Assembly (NCBI RefSeq): GCF_019457915.1
Contig: NZ_JAHZSS010000003.1
Coordinates: forward strand, 186,001-250,000
Source of the DNA: Neiella holothuriorum
GTDB taxonomy: Bacteria > Pseudomonadota > Gammaproteobacteria > Enterobacterales > Neiellaceae
Length of the DNA stretch: 64,000 bases
Reading direction: 5' to 3'
A program made the position numbers and the translations under genes. This document shows positions 38,932 to 48,150 of this stretch, piece after piece (position 1 is the stretch's first letter; every line of letters starts with the position of its first letter). The notes beneath the pieces were generated by a model, which ran no database searches, was not told the DNA's origin, and saw nothing but the letters and a program-made list of their open reading frames with translations.

Positions 38932-39047
38932 GTAAGCGCCTTGAACTAAGATTAACTTGCCGCCGTTATTGTCAGTCTTTTGAGGCTGGTAATTTGGCTG
39001 GCAGCAGCCGTTACTTAAACTGCCTAAGTTTCTGCTGGAGGGTATGA
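38928..39047 (+). CDS. Short Cys-containing ORF coupled to the Xre gene (candidate)
   Basis: A 39-codon frame starting at an ATG that overlaps the Xre stop codon (ATGA). It carries four cysteines arranged as two C-x3-C pairs (TCRRYCQ and NCLSFCW), a spacing that could bind a metal. No family is recognised, and the codon pattern gives no decisive support. It may be chance, but the overlap favours translation. Confidence 0.25.
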   Translation: MSKRLELRLTCRRYCQSFEAGNLAGSSRYLNCLSFCWRV

Positions 39048-39376
39048 TGAAAGAAGTCCCAATGTTCTCAAAAAAAGAATGGGTCGGCTTGGCTATCTGA
39101 TTTGTCTTTGTGTTTCTTGTCTCTAGTTACTCGTAGAGTTTTTATTAGCAAATTTGGACTTTGAGACTATTAGCTCTTCATAAATTGCCGCAATAGTTAA
39201 AACGAAACACTACATTTGGGCGCGAATCTGATTAGGTTTTGAGCTCCATATGTCATGTTGCATCCTCATGTGTTGATTTTTATCTGCTTGCGTCAAAAAT
39301 TGAAAAAACTCAAGCGTAATAATTTCTATATTCTGTAGAATCTTTTACCAACGCCTCATGCGAGCTCCAATAATTG
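39048..39376 (+). other. Gap upstream of the sigma-54 activator, with a broken small membrane ORF
   Basis: Just after a strong GGAGGG (39038-39043) an ATGATG begins a frame reading about 18 residues (KEVPMFSKKEWVGLAI) to a TGA at 39101. The same frame then continues for 12 hydrophobic residues (FVFVFLVSSYS) to a second stop. Without the TGA it would be a 30-residue membrane peptide, so it may be a recently broken small gene. The remaining 240 bases are AT-rich without a gene or an obvious promoter. Confidence 0.35.
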
Positions 39377-40876
39377 ATGCCAACACTTCTATCCTGGTTG
39401 GGTAAAACCGATCTCGACAACATGTCGCAAGATTCCTCTGCAGCCATTGCTTCTATTGCTCTAAAGCATGAGCAGCCATTCGAACAGATCCTCATTCTGG
39501 CAAATGCATGGGATGAGAAATGGCATCAATACGAGGAATGGCTGAAACGGCGCCTAGCAACCTTGTCTAGGCCTACAGAAGTCAAGATTGTCCGAGCACA
39601 CATCAATAGTCCTATTGATTACCCAAGTATCGGCCGAGAAGCAGACAAGTACATTGGCAAGCTAGCAAATGAGAGTGATCAGCTTTTCATAAACCTAACC
39701 TCTGGCACACCAGCAATGACTGCACTGTCGGTGGTGTTGGGTAAGGCCAAAGAAAACGTTCATTTCGTTCAAGCTACACCGGACAACAAACTCATCTACG
39801 CTGAAATTGATGTTGATTTCAGTCGAGTCTACAACAAGTCTGCTGCTCACCAAGCCGCAGACCGAGCGACTAAAGTGCCTAAGCCACAAGCTGGATTCGA
39901 GAAACTAATCTCAGAGTCAAGCAAAATGCAGCAAGTGGTGACCACAGCAAGCAACTACGCTAAAGCAGAAGTACCAGTACTTATCCTGGGCGAGACAGGT
40001 ACCGGTAAAGAGGTCATGGCAAATGCCATTCACCAATCTAGTTTCAGAGCTAATCAACCTTTCAAAATCGTCAATTGTGGTGCGCTGCCAGAAAATTTGG
40101 TCGACTCTATTCTATTCGGCCATGTCAAAGGCGCATTCACAGGCGCTCAAAAAGATCACAAAGGTCTTTTTGAATCTGCAGATGGTGGCACCTTGTTCCT
40201 CGACGAAGTAGGGGAGCTTAAACCAGATACCCAGGTTAAATTGCTGCGGGCGTTGCAGCAGGGCGAGATAACGCGTGTTGGTGATAACCAAACGCGAACT
40301 GTTGATGTACGTATCATTGCAGCAACCCACCGCAACTTAATAAACATGGTTGATACTGGCGAATTCCGAGAAGATCTTTTTTACAGACTGGCCATTGGCG
40401 TTATCGAATTACCGCCATTGCGGGAGCGAAATGAAGATATTGCTGCACTAGCTCAACACTTGCTGGCCGAGATTAATGATAACTTTAAACAGCTCTCTGG
40501 CTTCAAAAGTAAAAAAATATCCGAAAACGGAATTAAATTTATCGAGTCGCAAGCATGGCCTGGCAATATTCGTGAATTGTGGAGCACATTACACCGAGCT
40601 GTACTGACGACTGAGTCAGCAGAAATTGGCGCAGACACACTGAAAAATAGCGTCATTAAACGTCAATCGATAGCTGAAACTGAATCGATTAGCTTGTCGT
40701 ATGGTGATTCGGTTGATGTTAACTTTCTTATTGAAAAATATAAGAAAAAATATGTGCTGGCAGCACTTAAAGCATCGGGTTACAAACTAACAGAAGCAAC
40801 AAAAATGCTAGGGCTCAATAATCATCAAACGCTTAAAAGTTGGATGGAAAAGCTAAATATTGAACTTCCAAAATAA
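39377..40876 (+). CDS. Sigma-54-dependent activator with CARF-like N-terminal sensor
   Basis: A 499-residue regulator. Residues 1-150 start LLSWLGKTDLDN and contain LFINLTSGTPAMTALSVVLG, the Asn-x-Thr-x-Gly-like loop typical of CARF/RtcR-type domains that bind cyclic oligonucleotides. The AAA+ domain (about 175-420) has Walker A GETGTGKE, the sigma-54 contact loop GAFTGA and Walker B GGTLFLDEVGEL, all intact. The C-terminus (YVLAALKASGYKLTEATKML) is a Fis-like DNA-binding helix-turn-helix. It most resembles RtcR, which controls RNA repair genes, but here the next genes encode restriction and defence proteins. A sigma-54-like promoter stands six bases after its stop. I infer that it switches on the downstream operon when a cyclic nucleotide or RNA-damage signal appears. 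Confidence 0.82.
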   Translation: MPTLLSWLGKTDLDNMSQDSSAAIASIALKHEQPFEQILILANAWDEKWHQYEEWLKRRLATLSRPTEVKIVRAHINSPIDYPSIGREADKYIGKLANESDQLFINLTSGTPAMTALSVVLGKAKENVHFVQATPDNKLIYAEIDVDFSRVYNKSAAHQAADRATKVPKPQAGFEKLISESSKMQQVVTTASNYAKAEVPVLILGETGTGKEVMANAIHQSSFRANQPFKIVNCGALPENLVDSILFGHVKGAFTGAQKDHKGLFESADGGTLFLDEVGELKPDTQVKLLRALQQGEITRVGDNQTRTVDVRIIAATHRNLINMVDTGEFREDLFYRLAIGVIELPPLRERNEDIAALAQHLLAEINDNFKQLSGFKSKKISENGIKFIESQAWPGNIRELWSTLHRAVLTTESAEIGADTLKNSVIKRQSIAETESISLSYGDSVDVNFLIEKYKKKYVLAALKASGYKLTEATKMLGLNNHQTLKSWMEKLNIELPK

Positions 40877-40881
40877 TACGT

Positions 40882-40897
40882 TGGCACAATCATTGAA
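40882..40897 (+). promoter_or_regulatory. Sigma-54-like promoter upstream of hsdR
   Basis: TGGCACAATCATTGAA matches the -24/-12 pattern TGGCAC-N5-TTGC(A/T), with the required spacing of GG and the -12 dinucleotide. The one key mismatch is A for C at the -12 position. The predicted start of transcription near 40907 lies just before the AAGGA ribosome-binding site of hsdR (ATG 40924). Its place directly behind a sigma-54 activator gene raises its likelihood. Confidence 0.6.
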
Positions 40898-40923
40898 ATC
40901 TATGGGACAAGGAACGTAACGAG

Positions 40924-43900
40924 ATGAAGCAATCAATGAACTTTGAATTTATCAGACCTCATATGCCGCAAGCTGCCGATTTGTGTTGGTGTGCTGAAAA
41001 TGTGTTGCATATTGATCCTGGTAGTTCAGCAACACGTTTGCGCGCAGTATGTGAAGTCATTGTCAACGAAATATACGAGCAAGAAACACTCACCAAGTAT
41101 GATCGCGATAACTTGAACGACTTGATGCGCAAGCCTTCGTTTCAAGACTGCATAGATAAAAGCCTTTATTACAAACTCGACCAATTACGCTTATCCGGCA
41201 ACAAAACAGCGCACGGTGCAGAAGGGCAGCTGCGCGAAGCCGCCATGTGTCTGGGCATTACACACAATGTGCTGATCTACATGGCCGTGCATTATTTCAA
41301 TGTATCAGCATCAAGCATTGCGTCATTCAAAGACGTGCCAAAGCCGGAATTACAAGCTAAACAGGAAGTTGAAGAGCTCAAGCAAAAGCTAAAAGCAGCA
41401 GAAGAAAAAGCGCTCAAAGAATCTAAGGAAAAAGAGCAAGAACGCAATAAGCGAATCAAAGCTGAAGTTGATGCTGCGCAGCGCGCAAAGGCCAAAGTCA
41501 AAAGCCAGCACACAGCGCAATCGCTAGAGTGGAATGAAACAAAAACTCGAGAGCTTTTGATTGACTCCATGCTCGCTGATGCGGGGTGGGATGTCACCAA
41601 TGACCAACAAGTCGGGATTGAAGTGAAGTGTATTAGCCCCATAGATAACCGAAACCTGCGTGTCGATTACGTGCTTTGGGGAGACGATCATTTACCGCTG
41701 GCTATTGTTGAGGCCAAAAGAGCGTCTGACCAAGATTTAGCCGCAGGCCGTGAGCAAGCAAGAGAATATGCTGCTGCGTTGGAGGCTCAAACAGGGCAAC
41801 GTCCAGTGATCTTCGTAACTAATGGTTATGAAACTGAAATTTGGAATGACGCAGAAGACAACAGTGCCCGCGACATTTACGGCTTCTATGACAAAGAAAG
41901 TCTCGAGTACCTTATTTTCCAACGCACTTATAAAACGAAAGAGCTGGAAAAGAACAACCCGAACCCAAACATCGCAGGGCGCGATTATCAGATTGAAGCG
42001 ATTAAAGCTGTTGCTAACCGCTTTCAGCCGGATCACGCTGAGCATGGCAGAAAAGCATTAATTGTTCAGGCAACCGGTACCGGCAAAACCCGTGTCGCCA
42101 TTGCCATCAGTGATCTATTAACCGAACAAAAATGGGCAAAGCGCATTTTGTTCTTGTGCGATCGCAAAGAACTGCGTCGGCAAGCTAATGAAGCCTTTAA
42201 GGAGCATTTGCCATCAGAAGCGCGTTGTGTGGTCGGTGAAACCAGTAAAATTGATGACACAGCGCGTATTTACATCGCCACTTACCCAGGCATGATGGGG
42301 CGCTACGCCAGTCTCAATGTGGGCTTTTTCGATCTGATCATTGCTGATGAATCCCATCGCAGTATCTACAATAAATACCGTGAATTGTTTGAGTATTTCG
42401 ACGCTTATCAAATTGGCTTAACGGCTACACCGGTGAAGTTCGTTGAGCGCCACACCTTCTCGTTGTTTGGTTGTAACGAAACCGAGCCAACATTTAACTT
42501 TGGTTTTGCCGAAGCCGTGAAGCGGCAGTACTTAGTGCCATATCGTGTCAAAGACCACACTACCGAATTTTTGCGAGAGGGTATTTGCTACAGCGATTTG
42601 AGTGATGAGCAGAAAGCTCAGTTGGAAGAAGATCTTGGTGAAGAGGAAGCCAAGAACACTCGAATTGCAGGCAAAGACATTGGTCGCAAAATCCAAAGCG
42701 AAGACACTGAATGCCTCATCCTTGAGAACCTAATGGACAATGGCGTCAAAGATCCCCATGGCACCATTGGTAAAACCATCATTTTTGCGCAACGCCATGA
42801 GCATGCACAAAGCTTGGCGAAAACCTTTAAAAAGCTTTACCCCCAGCATGGCGACCGGGTTTGTAAAGTGATCCACAATAAGGTTCGTAATGCCGAAGCC
42901 CTCATCACCGAATTCAAAAAGCCCGATAACGACTTCCGCATCGCGATTTCAGTCGACATGCTCGATACAGGTATCGATGTGCCCGAAGTCGTCAACCTCG
43001 TATTTGCCAAGCCAGTTCGTTCATGGGTCAAGTTCCATCAGATGATTGGCCGTGGCACTCGATTGTGCCTGAATTTGTTTGGCCAAGGTGATGAAAGCGA
43101 TCCTGCCGACCCAAACCACAAACAAGAGTTCTGGATCTTCGACCACTACGGCAACTTTGCTTACTTCGAAGAGGAGTATGTAGAGCTAGACCAAGGCACT
43201 TCAAAGTCCAGCCTACAGCAGCTATTTGAATCGCGAACAGTGCTGGCACGCCAAGCGCAGCTAAAAGGCCTTGAAGCCTCGACTACCTTTGACATGGCTA
43301 TTGCGCTGCTCAAAGAAGACATTAATGATTTGCCGCAAAAAGCCGTTGCAGTGAAACGTGGATTGCGAAGTGTCCATCAGTTGCAACAAACCGATATGCT
43401 GGCAACGTTCAATAGCACTGCGCAAAAACTCCTAGAAACAACCATTGCGCCCCTCATGGGCCAGCGTGTGATGCATGATAAAGCTGCCATTAACTTTGAC
43501 CGGCAAATGGTTGAGCTGCAACTGGCATGCTTGGCTAAGGCGCAAACCCTGCACGATCTTAAAAATGCGCTCATCAAAGAGCTCGATGACTTGGCGGTGA
43601 ATATTACTCATGTTCGGAACAAAGAAGGCGTCATCAACCGAGTTAAATCGCAAGACTTCTGGCTGAATGTGACGGTGGCTGATCTAGAAGATGCCCGCCT
43701 GCAACTGCGCGATATCATGAAGTACAAAAAGAAAGGCGCAGGTGTTGGCTACGATATGCTCAAAACAGCCACCAAAGAAAACAAACATGAAGTGCGCGAG
43801 TTTGAGCGCAAGGTCACGATAACCGATGAAGCCCAGGCAATGCTGTATCGTGAGAAGACCGCGCGCATTTTAAAACAAATGCTCAACACCAACCCAATTC

Positions 43901-44328
43901 TAACCAATGTGTATGAAGGCAAGCAGGTAAAACCAGAAGAACTTGATAGCCTGGTCTCTACCATTCTTGTCCAACACCCTGGCGTTGATATTAAGGTACT
44001 GAACGAGTTTTATGGTCGTACCGCAGAAGAATTGCAGACAACCCTGCAAAACCTCATAGGCCTTGACCCAAGCTATGTGCGGTCGCACTTCGCGGGTTTT
44101 CTTCAGGCACACCCTGAGCTGACTCACAAGCAAGTTCAGTTTTTGAATATGCTGCAACACTTCATTGCCGAACATGGCAGCATTACCCAAGGTCAGCTTT
44201 TCCAAACACCGTTTAATAGCATTGACCCAAACGGCATTGCCGGGGTGTTTGAGCAAAATGACATACAAGATTTAGTTACGTTGCTATCGCCGTTTGTTAA
44301 CGAGCCAGCAGCGTCAACCGTTAATTAA
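40924..44328 (+). CDS. hsdR: Type I restriction enzyme, R subunit, with N-terminal DUF4145 domain
   Basis: This is the motor and nuclease subunit of a type I restriction-modification complex. It has 1134 residues. An N-terminal DUF4145 domain (about 15-130; LCWCAENVLHIDPGSSATRLR) and a charged coiled coil (about 140-200) precede the core. The HsdR_N nuclease has a PD-(D/E)xK centre (Asp248, Glu263, Lys265). The helicase follows, with Walker A GTGKT (385-389), the DESH box (475-478) and LTATP. The C-terminal EcoEI-R type domain binds the methylase core. All catalytic residues seem intact. It is first in the operon behind the sigma-54-like promoter; hsdM begins 66 bases later. Confidence 0.95.
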   Translation: MKQSMNFEFIRPHMPQAADLCWCAENVLHIDPGSSATRLRAVCEVIVNEIYEQETLTKYDRDNLNDLMRKPSFQDCIDKSLYYKLDQLRLSGNKTAHGAEGQLREAAMCLGITHNVLIYMAVHYFNVSASSIASFKDVPKPELQAKQEVEELKQKLKAAEEKALKESKEKEQERNKRIKAEVDAAQRAKAKVKSQHTAQSLEWNETKTRELLIDSMLADAGWDVTNDQQVGIEVKCISPIDNRNLRVDYVLWGDDHLPLAIVEAKRASDQDLAAGREQAREYAAALEAQTGQRPVIFVTNGYETEIWNDAEDNSARDIYGFYDKESLEYLIFQRTYKTKELEKNNPNPNIAGRDYQIEAIKAVANRFQPDHAEHGRKALIVQATGTGKTRVAIAISDLLTEQKWAKRILFLCDRKELRRQANEAFKEHLPSEARCVVGETSKIDDTARIYIATYPGMMGRYASLNVGFFDLIIADESHRSIYNKYRELFEYFDAYQIGLTATPVKFVERHTFSLFGCNETEPTFNFGFAEAVKRQYLVPYRVKDHTTEFLREGICYSDLSDEQKAQLEEDLGEEEAKNTRIAGKDIGRKIQSEDTECLILENLMDNGVKDPHGTIGKTIIFAQRHEHAQSLAKTFKKLYPQHGDRVCKVIHNKVRNAEALITEFKKPDNDFRIAISVDMLDTGIDVPEVVNLVFAKPVRSWVKFHQMIGRGTRLCLNLFGQGDESDPADPNHKQEFWIFDHYGNFAYFEEEYVELDQGTSKSSLQQLFESRTVLARQAQLKGLEASTTFDMAIALLKEDINDLPQKAVAVKRGLRSVHQLQQTDMLATFNSTAQKLLETTIAPLMGQRVMHDKAAINFDRQMVELQLACLAKAQTLHDLKNALIKELDDLAVNITHVRNKEGVINRVKSQDFWLNVTVADLEDARLQLRDIMKYKKKGAGVGYDMLKTATKENKHEVREFERKVTITDEAQAMLYREKTARILKQMLNTNPILTNVYEGKQVKPEELDSLVSTILVQHPGVDIKVLNEFYGRTAEELQTTLQNLIGLDPSYVRSHFAGFLQAHPELTHKQVQFLNMLQHFIAEHGSITQGQLFQTPFNSIDPNGIAGVFEQNDIQDLVTLLSPFVNEPAASTVN

Positions 44329-44363
44329 TTCAGGCCACGTATTGCACCACTCGCAATAGGCCA

Positions 44364-44378
44364 CCCTAATAGTTAGGG
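44364..44378 (+). promoter_or_regulatory. Short palindrome before hsdM
   Basis: CCCTAA-TAG-TTAGGG, perfect arms of six bases, in the hsdR-hsdM gap, just before the AGGA ribosome-binding site. It could be an operator or a small mRNA hairpin that adjusts the ratio of the subunits. Confidence 0.3.
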
Positions 44379-44394
44379 CACAACAGGAAAACCT

Positions 44395-45960
44395 ATGTTA
44401 ACCGGACAAATTCGTAACGACATCGACCAGCTTTGGGAAAAATTCTGGACCGGCGGTGTGACCAACCCGCTCACCGTGATTGAGCAAATCAGTTACTTGA
44501 TGTTTGCGCGTATGCTCGATGAGCGAGAGACGCAAAAAGAGCATCAATTTAACACCATGAAAGCATCGGGCTTAAATCCGCCGCCCATGTCGCGTATGTA
44601 TGCCGACACGCCAGAAGGCCAAGAGTTACGCTGGAAAAACTTTAAAAGCCTCAAGGGCGATGCGTTGGTCAAGCGCTTGCGCGACCAAGTCTACCCAGGC
44701 TTTGCTAGGCTAAAAGTGGCGGAAGATGGCATCAACCCAGACATGCTTGAATTTATGGTGGATGCCGACTTAGCGGTGCGCAATCCTGCGGTACTGCAAA
44801 GCGCCATTGAAATGATTGAAAAGCTGCCGCTGAACCAAAGTGATATCAAAGGCGATATCTACGAATACCTGCTCAGTAAACTCACCACCGCAGGCATTAA
44901 CGGCCAGTTTCGCACGCCGCGCCACATCATCGACACCATGATTGAATTGGTAGCGCCAAAGCCTACCGAAACCGTGGCCGATCCGGCTTGTGGTACAGCA
45001 GGCTTTTTAGCCCGCACCATGGAATACCTAAACCGCAAGCACTCCAGTGAATATGGGGTGCTGACCGATGAAGAAGGCAACAAGCACTACACCGGCGATC
45101 AGCTCACGCCTTATCGCAGCCACATCGAGAGCAACATGTTCTGGGGCTTTGATTTTGATGACACCATGTTGCGCGTATCTGCCATGAACATGATGTTGCA
45201 CGGCGTATCGGGAGCCAATATCCATTATCAGGATTCGCTCAACAAAAACATGCAGCAGCATTTTCCAAAGCAGGTGGACAACTACTTTGATGTGATCTTG
45301 GCCAACCCGCCATTTAAAGGCTCGCTCGACTCAGAGGGCGTCAACCCCAAGATCTTATCGCAAGTTAAAACCAAAAAGACCGAGTTGTTGTTTGTGGCCC
45401 ATATTCTCAACATGCTCAGCCTTGGCGGCCGCAGCGCCACCATTGTACCTGACGGCGTGTTGTTCGGCTCTTCTAAAGCGCACCAGCAACTACGAAAGCA
45501 CTTGGTGGACGACAACCAGCTAGAAGCGGTGATCTCGCTGCCAAGTGGCGTATTTAAACCCTATGCAGGGGTATCAACCGCTATTTTGATTTTCACCAAA
45601 GGCGGTAATACCAACAAGGTGTGGTTTTACGATGTGCAGCGCGATGGCTTCTCCCTTGATGACAAGCGCACCGCCATTAAAGACAACGATCTGCCAGATG
45701 TGATCAGCCAGTATCATGCCTACCAACAAGTGGTTGCTGAAAATGGCTCACTCGAGCTATGGCAAGACAAAACCAAACCGGCGTTTTTAGTGGATGCTGC
45801 CGACATTCAAAGCAACAAATACGACTTGTCGATCAATCGCTACAAAGAGGTTATTTACGAGGAAGAAACCTACGATCCACCCAAGGAAATTCTCGGAAAA
45901 TTAAAAACGCTGGAGCAAGAGATCTTGGCCGATTTGAATGAGTTGGAGAAGATGCTGTGA
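44395..45960 (+). CDS. hsdM: Type I restriction-modification, M subunit (N6-adenine methyltransferase)
   Basis: The 521 residues transfer a methyl group from S-adenosylmethionine to adenine in the recognition site, protecting host DNA. An N-terminal helical domain (about 1-150; [20 protein letters not shown]) is followed by the methylase core. That core has the AdoMet-binding motif DPACGTAGF (196-204) and the catalytic NPPF motif (304-307). A C-terminal helix contacts HsdS. The start ATG has AGGA upstream, and the stop overlaps the HsdS start as GTGA. Confidence 0.97.
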   Translation: MLTGQIRNDIDQLWEKFWTGGVTNPLTVIEQISYLMFARMLDERETQKEHQFNTMKASGLNPPPMSRMYADTPEGQELRWKNFKSLKGDALVKRLRDQVYPGFARLKVAEDGINPDMLEFMVDADLAVRNPAVLQSAIEMIEKLPLNQSDIKGDIYEYLLSKLTTAGINGQFRTPRHIIDTMIELVAPKPTETVADPACGTAGFLARTMEYLNRKHSSEYGVLTDEEGNKHYTGDQLTPYRSHIESNMFWGFDFDDTMLRVSAMNMMLHGVSGANIHYQDSLNKNMQQHFPKQVDNYFDVILANPPFKGSLDSEGVNPKILSQVKTKKTELLFVAHILNMLSLGGRSATIVPDGVLFGSSKAHQQLRKHLVDDNQLEAVISLPSGVFKPYAGVSTAILIFTKGGNTNKVWFYDVQRDGFSLDDKRTAIKDNDLPDVISQYHAYQQVVAENGSLELWQDKTKPAFLVDAADIQSNKYDLSINRYKEVIYEEETYDPPKEILGKLKTLEQEILADLNELEKML

Positions 45961-47132
45961 GTTGGCCGCTGATCAAACTAAGCGATGTGGTGCAAGTGAA
46001 CCCCCGATGTCCAAGAGATATCGATGAATTTCAAAACGTTTCATTTGTAGCAATGGCTTCGGCATCCGAAGAAGGTTTTTTACTCACTGAAGAAACTCGA
46101 GTTTTGGGAGAAACAAAAAAAGGTTTCACCTATTTTGAAAAAGAAGATGTATTGCTCGCCAAAATAACGCCTTGTTTTGAAAATGGAAAGAGCCTTCGCC
46201 CCAATCAAATCACTCATGCAGTTGGGTTTGGTTCGACGGAATTTCATGTGCTTAGGGCAGACCAGAGCAAAGTAGATTCGACGTATCTATTTTACATGAT
46301 ATCGGGTAAACCTTTTCGCTTCCTTGGCGAGCGGTCTATGGCTGGAGCCGCTGGGCAAAAGCGCGTTGGGGCGGATTTCATAAAGAACTTCGAAATCCCA
46401 CTCCCCCCGCTAGACGAGCAAAAACGTATCGCGGCCATTTTGGATAAAGCCGATGCCATTCGCCGTAAACGCCAGCAAGCTATCCAACTCGCCGACGACT
46501 TCCTCCGCAGCGTCTTCCTCGACATGTTCGGCGACCCAGTTACCAACCCTAAGGGGTGGGAGATGATGCCAGTGAAAGATGTTGCTGAGGTAACAACAGG
46601 GAATACTCCTTCGAGAAAAGTTCCTGAATACTATGGTGGGAAAATGGAATGGATTAAGTCCGATAACATCAATACTCCTGAACATTTTTTGACTAAAGCG
46701 ACAGAGTTTTTGTCTGATGATGGACTTAAGGTTGCGCGGACAGTACCGAAAGGGTCGACACTTATAACCTGTATTGCGGGGAGTTTTGACTGTATTGGCA
46801 ATGCAGCTTTCGCTAACCGCGAAGTAGCTTTCAATCAACAAATTAACGCGTTGACGCCAAAAGAAGGCATGTTGAGCTGGTTCTTGTATGCATTGATTCT
46901 CTTTTCAAAAAAAGCGATCCAGAGTGCATCAACAAATTCAATGAAAGGTATGGTTAGCAAAGGAAAGTTAGAAGAAGTCAGACTGATAGTGCCGCCAATT
47001 GAGCAACAACAAAAATTTGAAGATATTTTTAATAATCAAATTGAGATGGTTGCAAAGCTCCGAACTAGTTCATCAGGCATTGATGATTGCTTCAACTCCC
47101 TAAGTCAATGCGCCTTCTCCGGCCAACTCTAA
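45957..47132 (+). CDS. hsdS: Type I restriction-modification, S subunit (DNA specificity)
   Basis: The 391-residue protein recognises the bipartite DNA site. It has two target-recognition domains (about 1-140 and 190-330). Each is followed by a conserved helix: central PLPPLDEQKRIAAILDKADA with KRQQAIQLADDFLRSVF, and C-terminal VPPIEQQQKFEDIFNNQ. The size is normal for a two-domain HsdS. The start is GTG, overlapping the hsdM stop. The recognition sequence cannot be predicted by eye. Both target domains are more AT-rich than the surrounding gene, as often seen where they have been exchanged. Confidence 0.95.
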   Translation: MSWPLIKLSDVVQVNPRCPRDIDEFQNVSFVAMASASEEGFLLTEETRVLGETKKGFTYFEKEDVLLAKITPCFENGKSLRPNQITHAVGFGSTEFHVLRADQSKVDSTYLFYMISGKPFRFLGERSMAGAAGQKRVGADFIKNFEIPLPPLDEQKRIAAILDKADAIRRKRQQAIQLADDFLRSVFLDMFGDPVTNPKGWEMMPVKDVAEVTTGNTPSRKVPEYYGGKMEWIKSDNINTPEHFLTKATEFLSDDGLKVARTVPKGSTLITCIAGSFDCIGNAAFANREVAFNQQINALTPKEGMLSWFLYALILFSKKAIQSASTNSMKGMVSKGKLEEVRLIVPPIEQQQKFEDIFNNQIEMVAKLRTSSSGIDDCFNSLSQCAFSGQL

Positions 47133-47154
47133 TTCCACAAAACAAGGATGTTTT

Positions 47155-48150
47155 ATGCCATTGGATTTAAGTAATACCCTCGTTATCGGCATTTCGGCCA
47201 CGGCGCTATATGACATGGCTGAGTCGGACAAAATTTTCAGAGAAACCGCTGAAACTGATCCGGATACCGCCATCGAAAAATTCCGTGACTACATGCTCAA
47301 GCATGAAGATGAGCCATTGTCACCAGGAACTGGCTACCCGCTAGTGAAAGCGCTGCTGAACCTTAACCAATATCAGCATGCCGACGATAAATCTCCTCTG
47401 GTGGAAGTGGTGGTGATGTCACGCAATAGCCCAGACAGTGGCTTGCGCGTACTGAATACGATTCGCCACGACAAATTATCCATTACCCGTTCTGCCTTTA
47501 CCGCCGGCGAGTCGGTCACCGACTACTTACATGCGTTTGATGTGGATTTGTTTCTAACCACCAATGTAGAAGACGCTCAAACCGTCATTGACTCCGGCCA
47601 GTGCGCAGCAGCCATTGTCAAAGAACCCCCAAAAAACGCAGCCCACATTCCAGAAGGGCAAGTTCGCATCGCCTTTGATGGTGATGCCGTATTGTTCTCC
47701 GATGAGAGTGAATTGGTCTATAAAACCAAAGGGCTAGGGGAGTTCATGGCACAAGAAGACGCCAAGCAAAACATCCCCATGCAAGAAGGGCCTTACGCTA
47801 GCTTGTTGAAAAAGCTATCAACGCTACAAGATAGGCTCCCCATGAAGGTCGAATACTCGCCGGTTCGTATTGCCATTGTTACTGCCCGCAATAGCCCATC
47901 TGAAATGCGAGTCATCAAAACTCTGCGCCACTGGGGCGTTTATGTTGATGAAGCCTTCTTCCTCGGCGGCGTTGGCAAAGACAAAGTACTCACAGCTTTC
48001 CGCCCGCATATTTTCTTTGATGACCAAGACGTCCACTTAGACGCCGCAGCCAACCTGGTCCCTTCCGGCAAAGTGCCATATCAGAGTTCTTCGGCACTAG
48101 TCGATATTGATGCGGCGAGCTCCCAACAAACAGAAAAAGAACAAGCATGA
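47155..48150 (+). CDS. 5'-nucleotidase (cN-I-like, PF06189 type) inside a restriction operon
   Basis: The 331 residues match the 5'-nucleotidase family related to eukaryotic cytosolic nucleotidase I. Typical blocks are VIGISATALYDMAESD, VVVMSRNSPDSGLRVLNTI, a partial repeat near residue 240 (IAIVTARNSPSEMRVIKTL) and AFDGDAVLFSDESELVY. It has a HAD-like fold with the Asp pair of DGD. Such enzymes hydrolyse nucleoside monophosphates. It begins 22 bases after hsdS, and its stop overlaps the following ATPase start (ATGA), so it belongs to the operon. Its role is unknown; it could remove nucleotides during infection or degrade a signal nucleotide. Confidence 0.82.
   Translation: MPLDLSNTLVIGISATALYDMAESDKIFRETAETDPDTAIEKFRDYMLKHEDEPLSPGTGYPLVKALLNLNQYQHADDKSPLVEVVVMSRNSPDSGLRVLNTIRHDKLSITRSAFTAGESVTDYLHAFDVDLFLTTNVEDAQTVIDSGQCAAAIVKEPPKNAAHIPEGQVRIAFDGDAVLFSDESELVYKTKGLGEFMAQEDAKQNIPMQEGPYASLLKKLSTLQDRLPMKVEYSPVRIAIVTARNSPSEMRVIKTLRHWGVYVDEAFFLGGVGKDKVLTAFRPHIFFDDQDVHLDAAANLVPSGKVPYQSSSALVDIDAASSQQTEKEQA

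Noticed and set aside
41292-41642. 116-codon minus-strand frame inside hsdR
   Set aside because: It is the Ser/Cys/Leu-rich antisense shadow of the HsdR coiled coil.
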